From Thalassotalea algicola (GTDB lineage: Bacteria; Pseudomonadota; Gammaproteobacteria; Enterobacterales; Alteromonadaceae), in contig NZ_JABBXH010000005.1 in NCBI RefSeq assembly GCF_012932965.1, positions 62,001-126,000 on the forward strand: DNA of 64,000 nt. Direction: 5' to 3'. Shown here in pieces: positions 16,037 to 26,608 of this stretch. Within the stretch, counting starts at the first letter, position 1; every line of letters starts with the position of its first letter. The position numbers and the translations under genes were made by a program. A model generated the notes under the pieces. The model had not been told where the DNA came from and searched no databases. It worked only from the letters and a program-made list of their open reading frames with translations.

Positions 16037-16983
16037 CAGGCATGCTCATTAATAAAGTTGATGGTGGCCAACATTTTTTCTTGGTCTGTTTCTGGTCGTA
16101 TAAAGATATTTATTACTTGCTCACTGACTTTTTGAGCGTTTGGTAAAAAGCCTTCTGTCTTGAGTAATTGTAGTGATTTATAGTGGCAAGTAATTAAAAT
16201 ATCGTTATTTTTAGCTTTCGCGATAAATTCATCGCGATCGCTTTGAATAAGTAAAGGGTAACGCCAGTATAGGACATCACTATTATACTCAGCTTTAACT
16301 AATGATGGGTTTGTTAATTTCTCTTGGCATGTTTTGGCGTGTTCTTGTCGTTTCGCAATATAATCATCGAGTTTGTCCAGTTCGTTTTTTAATTGACCTA
16401 GTAAGGAAGGGGAATCGTTGTAGCGAAAAAATTCGTTTTGATTTAAAAATTCTTGAGCTCTTTTTTTCAATTTTTCATTGTTGGTTAATAGGGCTCCGCC
16501 ATATTGGCAGGCGATAACTTTATCGTAACCAAAACTAACGATAGAAATATCTCCGAAGCTGCCTAGTGCTTTATTTTTAAAGCTTCCACCCATTGCCAAA
16601 CATGCATCCTCAATTAACAAGAGACCTTGTGATTTACAATAATCTACTAGCTTGTCAATTTCACAATAATGACCGTAACCATGCACAGCAACAACAGCGG
16701 CTGATTGTTTAGTTACTACTGCTTTAACTTCTGCCGTGTTCATGGAAAAGTTTGTTAAAGACACATCGGCCAAAACTGGTGAATAGCCTGCCATTTGAAT
16801 AGCAAACAATACTGCAGGGCAACAGATAGCTGGCATTATAACTTCTGCACCATTTGGTATATCTAAAGCTTTTAATGCGGCTATCAATGCAGCACTACCT
16901 GAACTCGTCATTAGAGCCGAATCGCGCTGACATAAAGTGGCAATTTCTTGGCTGAGTGAGTGCATTTCTGCCGACATTAACAA
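16036..16983 (-). CDS. DegT/DnrJ/EryC1-type PLP-dependent aminotransferase (second, short)
   Basis: These enzymes transfer an amino group to a keto-sugar nucleotide using PLP. Seen are the cofactor phosphate-binding start (MTSSGSAALIAALKAL), the VEDA-like IEDACLAMGGSF that holds the pyridine ring, and the Schiff-base Lys in SFGYDKVIACQYGGALL. At 315 residues it is short for the family (usually 360-390); the usual N-terminal part before the SGSAA motif is abbreviated. It differs clearly from the PseC in the same operon (24161). Probably it makes a second amino group or acts on another sugar; an inactive or altered activity is possible. It overlaps the upstream gene by 7 bases. Confidence 0.82.
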   Translation of the reverse strand: MLMSAEMHSLSQEIATLCQRDSALMTSSGSAALIAALKALDIPNGAEVIMPAICCPAVLFAIQMAGYSPVLADVSLTNFSMNTAEVKAVVTKQSAAVVAVHGYGHYCEIDKLVDYCKSQGLLLIEDACLAMGGSFKNKALGSFGDISIVSFGYDKVIACQYGGALLTNNEKLKKRAQEFLNQNEFFRYNDSPSLLGQLKNELDKLDDYIAKRQEHAKTCQEKLTNPSLVKAEYNSDVLYWRYPLLIQSDRDEFIAKAKNNDILITCHYKSLQLLKTEGFLPNAQKVSEQVINIFIRPETDQEKMLATINFINEHA

Positions 16984-17648
16984 GTGATCCTTAAGTCTTT
17001 ACGGTAATGACGAAGGGGAAAACTCTCGGGTTGTTCGAGTATTTCTATTTTACTCACTTTATCATTAAAGTAATTTTGTAAAAAAACTAAGTCGCAAAAT
17101 GTCCACTCTGAATAGCGATGAATATGCGGTATTTTTTGTTCATAATCTAAATTACTACCAGACTTTATTGCTTGTTCAAATTCGGCGTCGAGTAAATCTC
17201 CGATCAAAATAACGCCGCCTTTTTCTGTGACGCGGATCATTTCTTCAATAGCTTTAATTACATAGGTTTGATCAGGGAAGTAATGGAAAATGCTGTAACA
17301 CAGTAGCCTTGAAAACGTTTTGTCGCTAAACGGCAGATGATCAGCTTGACCAGTTTGAAAGTGAGCATCTGGTAGTACTTTTTTCGCTTGTGTAATCATG
17401 GCATCGGCATAATCAATACCATATAGCTCTTTAGCATAGCTTGCTAATTCTGATAAAATTAGTGCGTTACCGCAGCCTAAATCTAACAGCCTGTTTATTG
17501 GCACTGTTAATTGCAGCTTGTCTTTTATATCTGTTACTAACTCTTGCCAAGTTTGTTCATCGATTGGTCGACCTACTTGCGCTTTTAAATCTTGAGCGGC
17601 TTCCACTTGCTGTTGCCACTCTTTCTGTTTAGTAGTAAATGACGTCAT
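16977..17648 (-). CDS. Class I SAM-dependent methyltransferase (first in operon)
   Basis: Motif I is LLDLGCGNALILSELASYAK, with the acidic end LYGIDYADAMITQAKK and the strand-4 region RLLCYSIFHYFPDQT, typical of Methyltransf_11/25 type small-molecule methyltransferases. 223 residues, soluble. Its start overlaps the end of the pseG-like gene by 4 bases (ATGA type), and its end overlaps the DegT-type gene. This tight coupling argues that it acts on the same glycan. The exact acceptor atom is unknown. Confidence 0.83.
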   Translation of the reverse strand: MTSFTTKQKEWQQQVEAAQDLKAQVGRPIDEQTWQELVTDIKDKLQLTVPINRLLDLGCGNALILSELASYAKELYGIDYADAMITQAKKVLPDAHFQTGQADHLPFSDKTFSRLLCYSIFHYFPDQTYVIKAIEEMIRVTEKGGVILIGDLLDAEFEQAIKSGSNLDYEQKIPHIHRYSEWTFCDLVFLQNYFNDKVSKIEILEQPESFPLRHYRKDLRITC

Positions 17649-18622
17649 TTCGCCGCCTTTAATATTGCTTGTGCCAGCCGCTTAGGAGACTGGCTTGTAA
17701 ATGTTTGCCTTGATTGCTCAATTAGTTGATTATGCTCTGCCAAGTTCAAAATATTTGCTAATTTCTTTGCAATCAGCTTAGGTGTTTTTTCTAACTGTTC
17801 TGTGAGTCCTAAATCATAGCTTAAACCATAGTTGGCAAATATTTCACTATCTTGTTTTTGTCCAAGATTTTGCGAAATACAGGCATTAGGAATTGCACAA
17901 AAGCTAGCTTCATATTTTGCTAAACCACCACCATTAATAAAAAAGTCTGCCTGTTGGTAGTAGGCTTCTATATCGGGTGTAAGTGGTAAAGTGGTGAGTT
18001 CGTTATGCTGGCAAAGGTAGTTATCTGAATGTTGATTATCGTTAGTTAGCCAATAAATATTCTTTCCATGTACCGCAGTGTCGATAAGTTTTATTAGTTT
18101 CTCACCAGCTGAAGAATTATCACTACCGCCAATAAATACGAGTATATTGTTTAATTGATAGCCTTTTTTGGCTAGGTTGCTTTCTCTAATATTTATTAGT
18201 GCTTGTTTAAAAGGGTAATAGCTTACTCCTAAGGCACTAGCCTGTGCTTTATACGGATGATTATCAAACCCTAATCGAAAGTTTACCACTAAATCCAATG
18301 CTGATAAGTCAAACTCATCGAAGTCATCGATTTTTATAACCCCTTTAGCTTGTTGACGAAATTCATTTATTTCGGCTTGGTTCAAGTGGTAGTTATCAAG
18401 CACTAAATTGGCATTAGCTAACATTTTGTTCACAAACTTTGGTAGATGATCATAGTGATAACTGCTTAGCAATTGCTTAGCAAAATCATGATAATCACCA
18501 ACGAAGGTTATTTGTGATTCAGGCGCTTCTGTCTTGATTGCTAAGGCTATTTGTAGACATCGGCTTAGATGCCCTAAGCCAGTCTGTGTATTAGCGTGAC
18601 AATGAAATACAAAAGCAGCCAT
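17645..18622 (-). CDS. pseG: PseG-like UDP-sugar hydrolase (SpsG type)
   Basis: PseG removes UDP from the diacetamido-trideoxy-altrose nucleotide before condensation by PseI. The start (FHCHANTQTGLGHLSRCLQI) matches the family G-x-GH-x-x-R-C-L-x-L-A motif; His18 in GLGH corresponds to the catalytic His. The GT-B-like second half has ILVFIGGSDNSSAG and INGGGLAKYEASFCAIP, as in MurG-like folds. Length 325 is usual. Classical PseG begins with R-x-D-A-S; here it is H-C-H-A-N, so it is a divergent member. It lies six bases after the FAD oxidoreductase gene. Substrate is inferred from pseB/pseC/pseI in the operon. Confidence 0.75.
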   Translation of the reverse strand: MAAFVFHCHANTQTGLGHLSRCLQIALAIKTEAPESQITFVGDYHDFAKQLLSSYHYDHLPKFVNKMLANANLVLDNYHLNQAEINEFRQQAKGVIKIDDFDEFDLSALDLVVNFRLGFDNHPYKAQASALGVSYYPFKQALINIRESNLAKKGYQLNNILVFIGGSDNSSAGEKLIKLIDTAVHGKNIYWLTNDNQHSDNYLCQHNELTTLPLTPDIEAYYQQADFFINGGGLAKYEASFCAIPNACISQNLGQKQDSEIFANYGLSYDLGLTEQLEKTPKLIAKKLANILNLAEHNQLIEQSRQTFTSQSPKRLAQAILKAAK

Positions 18623-18627
18623 AGATA

Positions 18628-20016
18628 TTAGCTCGAAAATTTCTCATTGATGCCATGATATGCGGCGGTTAGTACGTCAGCATGGAACCATTGTTTACCG
18701 CTAAAACGACCCGAAACCATGACGTTTTCAAAGCTATTCGTAAGCTTTTCATAGTTTTCTACTGTAGCTTGTGCAAATTCAAATGTAGGTACAGGAAAGG
18801 TGTTGTGGATAGTCTGTCTCATTTGGCTAATCACTTTAGTATTTTCTGGTACTAATGCCATTTCTTTCACTTCTTGCAATACCATTTCTGCGGTAATGCT
18901 TTCAGCTTCATCTGGTGATGAAAGTACTTCCACACTTATGTTGTTAGCATTATCTGTTATATTTTTAAATAAGTTGGGGTAAAGCGTAATACGGAAAGAC
19001 TTATGAGTACCATGCCAATTCCATAAAAAATGTGAAGTTTGATCGTTAAGTGGCTGATCAAAGTTAAAATAGAATATGTTTGCCGTTCTAAAATCAGCTT
19101 TGCACATTGAACTTTCCATACCCGCTGCTTTTAATGCAAACGCTGGTGGGGCACTCCAATAAAGAAAGTCACATGGTATTGTTTGTTGGCTTTTGCCTAA
19201 GGTTACTTGGCTGATACGATTATTGCTATGCTCTATGTGATTGATAAAGTCATCAGTAATAAACTCGACACCCTTAGCCTTAGCTTGCGAAACTAGATGC
19301 TCTACCCAATACTCAATGCCTTTGTCTTTCGCTAAAGGATAGTAATATTTTGGCTCTACTACACCTAACTCAATAAGCTTTTCTTGATAGTCTTTTGCTG
19401 TGTGATAACTTAACTTTTGATCGAAAACTGGTATTTCTTTCAGCGCTTTACTGCTTTTTTCACCTAACGCTAATACTCGGGTCAGCCCAAAATAATTTAC
19501 TGATGAATTGCGCTGCAGTTGGGTGCCATCAACATCACTGCCGTATAATTTTTGCACGATAGGGGCGATTACTTGCTCAGTGATTGTATCGCCTAAGCTT
19601 TCTCTCAAATAATCGACGATGTTTTCAGCATCACTTTCTTGTTCGTTGGCCATTAACTCAGCTACCGCTTGATTATATAAGCCTTTAGGCAAGTTACGAA
19701 TATCGACACTTTGATTAGCTAAGTTCCACTTACCATTGAAAAAACTGCCAGTTTTTAATGTGGCTAATTTGTGCCAGTGTTTATCTAATTCTGACGACTG
19801 ACCAAACAAAATATTATCAATTTCATCAATACCTGTGGTGTTAGGGATATGTGTGCCTTGATCGTAAACCACACCCGCATCATCTTTCACTGACTTTAAT
19901 AAGCCGCCACAACTTTTTGCAGACTCGACAATCGTTACTTTTTGGCATTTATCTGCGAGTAATATCGCTGAAAATAAGCCACATAATCCACCACCGACTA
20001 CGACACAATTATTCAT
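18628..20016 (-). CDS. FAD/NAD(P)-binding oxidoreductase (amine oxidase / UDP-galactopyranose mutase-like)
   Basis: A Rossmann dinucleotide-binding start is evident: CVVVGGGLCGLFSAILLADK, then TIVESAKSCGGLLKS, the G-x-G-x-x-G and E-x-x-x-x-x-G-G pattern of FAD-dependent amine oxidase and protoporphyrinogen oxidase-like enzymes. The C-terminal end (ENVMVSGRFSGKQWFHAD) resembles the closing FAD motif in UDP-galactopyranose mutase-like proteins. Length 462. Such proteins appear in O-antigen and flagellar glycan clusters, but the reaction is unknown. A role in oxidation or ring change of the sugar is inferred. It is followed by pseG after 5 bases. Confidence 0.72.
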   Translation of the reverse strand: MNNCVVVGGGLCGLFSAILLADKCQKVTIVESAKSCGGLLKSVKDDAGVVYDQGTHIPNTTGIDEIDNILFGQSSELDKHWHKLATLKTGSFFNGKWNLANQSVDIRNLPKGLYNQAVAELMANEQESDAENIVDYLRESLGDTITEQVIAPIVQKLYGSDVDGTQLQRNSSVNYFGLTRVLALGEKSSKALKEIPVFDQKLSYHTAKDYQEKLIELGVVEPKYYYPLAKDKGIEYWVEHLVSQAKAKGVEFITDDFINHIEHSNNRISQVTLGKSQQTIPCDFLYWSAPPAFALKAAGMESSMCKADFRTANIFYFNFDQPLNDQTSHFLWNWHGTHKSFRITLYPNLFKNITDNANNISVEVLSSPDEAESITAEMVLQEVKEMALVPENTKVISQMRQTIHNTFPVPTFEFAQATVENYEKLTNSFENVMVSGRFSGKQWFHADVLTAAYHGINEKFSS

Positions 20017-20040
20017 AACATTTACCTTTTTTAATGGATG

Positions 20041-21087
20041 CTAGTTTTCAACCATATCTAGGCTGAATCTATCACCAAATGATAAGTCTTTAATCGCTCG
20101 CTTTCCTATTACCCCATGTAGGTATTTAGGGTGAAGCCCGTAGCTGGGTCTGACAGATTTTACATTGTCTAAAGTAATTTCTTCACCGGCTTTTATATCT
20201 TGAGCTACATATAATGAGCGCTTGGCAAGCATGTTCTTCTGGGAAGCCGGCGAAATGCTGTAATCAACTTTACCTATTGCGGCTTCAACGGTTCTTACAT
20301 CTTTTACTAGTTGAGTAAATTCATCCGGTGTTAAAGAGAAAAAATCATCCACGGATTCACCGTCTCGAGATAAGACAAAGTGCTTTTCAATTATTTTTGC
20401 ACCCATTGCCACCGCAGCGATAGCGACACTGTTTCCTAGTGTATGGTCTGAAATACCGGCTAAACAATTAAACTCACTTGCTAGCGCAGGTATCGTTTTC
20501 AAATTGATATCTTCTGGTGGAGCAGGGTAAGCGGTTGTACATTTTAAAAAGGCATACTCAGTACAACCATTTTCTTGCAAGGTTTGAGTGGCAAGTTCTA
20601 TATCTTCTTTTGTCGCTAATCCTGTTGAAACAATAACAGGTTTACCTGTTTGCGCGACTTTTGCAATTAATGGGATGTCAGAAATTTCTGGTGATGCTAT
20701 TTTATATGCTGGGCAATTTAACTCGACGAGCAGTTCAACAGCAGACAAATCAAAAGGGGCCGAGAATACATCAATGCCAATTTTTTTACCTTCATCAAAC
20801 AAAGCTTGGTGCCACTCCCAAGGTGTATAAGCTTTTTCATATAAAGCGTATAAATTCTGATGTTCTTCCCAAGGATTATCAGATGGAAGTCTAAAGTCTT
20901 CTTTATCGGAATTTAAGGTAATGGTGTCTGCACGATAAGTTTGCAGTTTAACCGCATTTGCACCACATGCCTTAGCTGCATGAATGATTTCAATTGCTTT
21001 ATTAAAATCGCCACAGTGATTTGCCGACATCTCAGCGATGATGTAACAAGGTGAATTTTGATTAATATTTGTTTGGTTTATTTTCAT
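20041..21087 (-). CDS. pseI: PseI, pseudaminic acid synthase (NeuB family)
   Basis: Condenses phosphoenolpyruvate with a six-carbon amino sugar to a nine-carbon nonulosonic acid. The NeuB barrel begins with CYIIAEMSANHCGDFNKAIE, and shows ANAVKLQTYRADTITL, FSAPFDLSAVELL and STGLATKEDIELA. The C-terminal SAF (antifreeze-like) domain is present: RSLYVAQDIKAGEEITLDNV, then RPSYGLHPKYLHGVIGKRA. The signature KLQTY and length 348 fit PseI better than NeuB (sialic) or LegI, and pseB and pseC in the same operon agree. Exact stereochemistry cannot be read from sequence. Confidence 0.92.
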   Translation of the reverse strand: MKINQTNINQNSPCYIIAEMSANHCGDFNKAIEIIHAAKACGANAVKLQTYRADTITLNSDKEDFRLPSDNPWEEHQNLYALYEKAYTPWEWHQALFDEGKKIGIDVFSAPFDLSAVELLVELNCPAYKIASPEISDIPLIAKVAQTGKPVIVSTGLATKEDIELATQTLQENGCTEYAFLKCTTAYPAPPEDINLKTIPALASEFNCLAGISDHTLGNSVAIAAVAMGAKIIEKHFVLSRDGESVDDFFSLTPDEFTQLVKDVRTVEAAIGKVDYSISPASQKNMLAKRSLYVAQDIKAGEEITLDNVKSVRPSYGLHPKYLHGVIGKRAIKDLSFGDRFSLDMVEN

Positions 21088-21095
21088 CTGTCATC

Positions 21096-21872
21096 TCAAT
21101 TGGCATTGTTGGTTGAGTCAGCGGCCAATGATATTTGTAAGCCTTCATTGCGAGTAATATGGCTGTTTAATGCCATGACACTTGGGTTTTCATCTAAGAA
21201 CTTTTTGATATCAAGATACAGGCAATGCTCAAAGTTATATTGAAAATGTGATGCAATCGCTTCAACAACCTCGAAATCTTCTGCATTATCGACGGTAAAT
21301 CGATATTTACTGTCATCTATTTGATTATCCAGTTCGACAATTTTAAAATTTTTTGGGTGGCTATATACATATAAAGTAACATGTTCAAGCTCTGACGCTT
21401 TTTGTGCGTTAGCTTCTGTTTTAAGTAGCGCTTCAGCGGAAATAACTTCACAATCAACCCCTTCGGCAAAACGTTCAGATAAGTATGCATAGTCAGCGTT
21501 ATTGTCAAAATAAGAGTTTATTAGTCGATCGCAAATATCTGCGCAAAGTAGCGGAGAATCTCCGGTAATTCGCACAATGTCGGTGGCAGCGGTTTGCTTG
21601 GCTGCTTTGACAAAACGATTTAACACATTGTCTTCACTTCCTCTAATAACATCAAATCCTAAAGACGTTATATAGGAAACTAGTTCGTCATTATTTTCAT
21701 CGTCAGAGGTCGCTAGTACGATTTGATCAATCATTTGACTTTGCTTAAGGCGAGTAAACAAATGTCCAATTAGCGGCTTATCAAGCAAAGGCTTCATCAC
21801 TTTCCCTGGCAGGCGCGACGAACCCATACGAGCTTGAACAATTGCAACAATGTGTCTTGGTTTATTGCTCAT
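21096..21872 (-). CDS. SpsF-type cytidylyltransferase (probable CMP-nonulosonate synthetase)
   Basis: The N-terminus (IVAIVQARMGSSRLPGKVMK) is the nucleotidyltransferase signature of the SpsF/COG1861 family, with VRITGDSPLLCADICDRLI as the metal-binding region. At 258 residues it lacks extra domains. It stands where pseF would be, directly before pseI, but it is of the SpsF type and not the usual PseF/NeuA subfamily. In Bacillus, spsE, spsF and spsG likewise sit together. Most likely it activates the nonulosonic acid to the CMP form for Maf (inference). Its ATG is 10 bases after the aminotransferase stop. Confidence 0.8.
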   Translation of the reverse strand: MSNKPRHIVAIVQARMGSSRLPGKVMKPLLDKPLIGHLFTRLKQSQMIDQIVLATSDDENNDELVSYITSLGFDVIRGSEDNVLNRFVKAAKQTAATDIVRITGDSPLLCADICDRLINSYFDNNADYAYLSERFAEGVDCEVISAEALLKTEANAQKASELEHVTLYVYSHPKNFKIVELDNQIDDSKYRFTVDNAEDFEVVEAIASHFQYNFEHCLYLDIKKFLDENPSVMALNSHITRNEGLQISLAADSTNNAN

Positions 21873-21882
21873 TTCAACACTC

Positions 21883-23205
21883 TTAATTTAATCGTTGAAA
21901 CCCACTATGACAAACAGGTCCATCTAATAGTTGGTCAAGTTGTTGTTTGTCTAGTGCTTGTTTTATTTCGTCGAATACTACTTCTGCATGCTCAAGATAT
22001 AAGTCTGCTTTAGGCTTGTCATGTGCGGCAGAAACGTAAATAACATTGCTCGCTAAAAAGCCACGCTTTAACATTTCTTGAGTAAAGATGGTTTTAACTT
22101 TTAACGCTTCTTCAGTAAAGGCAAGGATTAGTACAGGGTCAACACCTATAACTTTAAGTGGGAAATTTGTCTTTTTAGCGATTCGTTCTAACCCATTTTT
22201 AATGTACTGACCAGTTTGCTTTATTAGTTCTATAGTATTGTCTCGCTCCATGATCTCTAGCGTTTTCAAAGCCGCGACAAAACCAACGCGCTCTGTCCAA
22301 TATGAACTGGAAATAAAGGATTCTTGAGCTGCTTCCATGATATGTTTCTTACCAATTACGGCACCGATAGGGTGGCCATTGCCTAGAGCTTTTCCTAAAA
22401 CACAAATATCTGGTTCAATATCCCACAGAAGATGTGAGCCGCCAATGTTTAACCTAAAGCCAGAAGATATTTCATCAAACACTAATACAATACTATGCTC
22501 ATCACAAAGCTGTCTGATGCGCTTAATAAATTTCATGTCTGGCTCACTGTGGCGCCATATTTCCATTACGACAACACCCAATTCATCTTTATGCTTGGCG
22601 ACGATATCTTCAAATGCTTCAATGTCTCCGTCGTTAAAAGGTAAAACGGTACCATTTAGCCTGTGTGGCACACCGGATGGTGTAAGCCCTGGTAATAGTT
22701 GTTCATCGAGGTTTTTATCGTCATTTAAATTTGTAGCTAAATACCAATCATGCCATCCGTGGTAGCCACAAAAAGCCACTTTATCCTTGCGTGAATATGA
22801 TCTGGCAACACGAACGGCTATTGAGCAGCTTTCGCCGCCTGTACGTGCAAATCGTGCACTTTGTGCCCAAGGGTGAAGTTCGATAAGCTTTTCTGCTAAT
22901 TTAACTTCTTCAAAACAGTTTAAGCTAGTCATACTGCCTTCTTGAATGGCTTGGCAAACAGCGTCACTAATTTCAGCATGGGCATAACCTAAAGGACAGG
23001 TGCCAATACCCATAATACTCATATCTATATAGTGGTTTTCATCCAAATCCCAAATTTCACAACCTTTAGCTTTTTTATAATAAGCTGGCCAATTTTCGGG
23101 TAAAAACATCTCGGCACGTTTTGATAAAAGCTGATTGCCACCTGGAATGAGTGTTTTCGCTTTTTGCCAGAGTTTACTACCTGAGTTCTTGGAGATATCT
23201 CGCAT
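21883..23205 (-). CDS. Class III PLP-dependent aminotransferase (glutamate-1-semialdehyde aminomutase-like)
   Basis: Class III fold with PLP-binding elements: RTGGESCSIAVRVARSYSRK, AFCGYHGWHDWYLATNLNDD, VFDEISSGFRLNIGG, and the Schiff-base Lys in VLGKALGNGHPIGAVIG. At 440 residues it is close to HemL-like enzymes. HemL itself is a housekeeping enzyme encoded elsewhere as a rule, and an operon place between an aldo/keto reductase and an SpsF-type transferase suggests a sugar-specific copy. Similar trios are known from nonulosonic acid clusters of many bacteria, but the reaction is not settled. It lies after a 107-base gap. Confidence 0.82.
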   Translation of the reverse strand: MRDISKNSGSKLWQKAKTLIPGGNQLLSKRAEMFLPENWPAYYKKAKGCEIWDLDENHYIDMSIMGIGTCPLGYAHAEISDAVCQAIQEGSMTSLNCFEEVKLAEKLIELHPWAQSARFARTGGESCSIAVRVARSYSRKDKVAFCGYHGWHDWYLATNLNDDKNLDEQLLPGLTPSGVPHRLNGTVLPFNDGDIEAFEDIVAKHKDELGVVVMEIWRHSEPDMKFIKRIRQLCDEHSIVLVFDEISSGFRLNIGGSHLLWDIEPDICVLGKALGNGHPIGAVIGKKHIMEAAQESFISSSYWTERVGFVAALKTLEIMERDNTIELIKQTGQYIKNGLERIAKKTNFPLKVIGVDPVLILAFTEEALKVKTIFTQEMLKRGFLASNVIYVSAAHDKPKADLYLEHAEVVFDEIKQALDKQQLDQLLDGPVCHSGFQRLN

Positions 23206-23312
23206 GTTTACCTCAATCTGCTACTGGCTTGAAATTTAATTTTCCGCCCTGTAGGCATGTTTTTCATCTATCGCACTATTGATACTTTTTTAAAGCAAAA
23301 TATATGCAAGTT

Positions 23313-24160
23313 TTACCATTTACTTGGATTTAAGATGGTTTCATCATCAATGGCTAATTCAGATAAATCAATATTTAAAGATTTAGCTGTGTGATATGCG
23401 GCTAAGTTTTCTTCTAATTGCGCTTTTGACACGCACCCAATAATAATTTTGTCAACTGAAGGGTTATTGGCAAAAGGCGCCATAATCAATGCAAGTTTTG
23501 AAGTTTTATATTGCAGGCTAAGTCGTTCAAGCAGTGCCAATTTGGGGGATAGCCTTTGTAATATATCCGGTACGTTGCGTTGAGATAAGAACACCGCACC
23601 TTGTAAAAATATTGAGCGTATATGTAGCTCTACATTTTTTTCTTGAATAAACGAGATAAATTGCTCGTCAAAAATACGTTGATCAAAAATACTCGCAGGT
23701 AATTGGATCATATCTAGTGGGTACTGGTTTAGTAACTCGATAGCTTCAGCTGGTGAATATACTGAGCAACCTATTTTATTAGTCATTCCTGCAGTTTTTA
23801 ACGCTGCTAATGCCTGATAATGTGCGAGTCCATTTTCTTTTAGCAATATGCTGCCATGATGTACTGAAATGGCTTCAAAGGATTTAATGTTTAAATCTTT
23901 TATAGATTGTTCGGCTTCTTCTATATATCTGTCAGGTGGACATTCAGGGCTTATTTTACCTAGATAATTAAATAGTCTAGGGCTTTGGTAGTTACCTAAT
24001 ATTTTTTCACTATCACCGTAGCTTGACGCAGTGTCGATAGCAGTGATGCCCGCTTGCCAAGCACTATCTAATAATTGATAAACTTCACTGGTGCTTACTT
24101 TTCCTGTGGTATTGGAAATACCATAGTCTAAGCCGAATTGAACACTACCTAATGCAAGCT

Positions 24161-24164
<4 letters not shown>
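23313..24164 (-). CDS. Aldo/keto reductase
   Basis: NAD(P)H-dependent reductase of the AKR superfamily. LALGSVQFGLDYGISNTTG at the start, the catalytic segment AIDTASSYGDSEKILGN (Asp and Tyr of the AKR tetrad), and DLNIKSFEAISVHHGSIL (His region) are visible. The C-terminal half has KLALIMAPFANNPSVDKIIIGCVS, matching the cofactor-binding end. 283 residues is slightly short. Its ATG overlaps the pseC stop by 4 bases. AKRs of this branch are frequent in nonulosonic and O-antigen clusters. Reduction of a keto sugar is an inference. Confidence 0.84.
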
Positions 24165-26337
<2,173 letters not shown>

Positions 26338-26418
26338 TTAAGCCACCTACTTTTACTAAATCGCGTAACCAACAAGTTTTTGACACCAAGTTGATACCCA
26401 GCTTGTATATTTGGATTA

Positions 26419-26435
26419 GGCAAATTATGTGCCTA
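26419..26435 (-). promoter_or_regulatory. Sigma-54 promoter of the pseB glycan operon
   Basis: Read on the - strand, TAGGCACATAATTTGCC has GG and GC separated by 10 bases, matching TGGCAC-N5-TTGC with one change (A for T before GG). It is about 82 bases before the pseB start. This would put sugar synthesis under RpoN with FlrA or FlrC. The match is seen; use in the cell is inferred. Confidence 0.7.
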
Positions 26436-26519
26436 CTCAGATCTTCATACAAGAACAATCTAGCGAAATGTGGAAAAATACTTAAGTTTCAAATAATAAG
26501 TAGAATCATTCGTCAATTT

Positions 26520-26537
26520 ATTGACTGACATGTCAAT
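26520..26537. promoter_or_regulatory. Inverted repeat in the pseB-flrA divergent region
   Basis: ATTGAC and GTCAAT flank TGACAT, followed by a run of T. It lies about 70 bases before the flrA ATG and could be a regulator site or a weak terminator for leftward or rightward RNA. No sigma-54 site faces flrA, as expected for a master regulator made from a housekeeping promoter. Confidence 0.35.
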
Positions 26538-26608
26538 TTTTTGTTGCTTATTTTTGTCTGCTAGTTAGAATCAAATCATAATTATTATAAGTAGTGGTTT
26601 AACTTATT

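Noticed and set aside
21883-23205. Class III aminotransferase as housekeeping HemL
   Set aside because: The fold fits, but the place in a 13-gene sugar operon and divergence in the N-terminal region argue for a dedicated enzyme.
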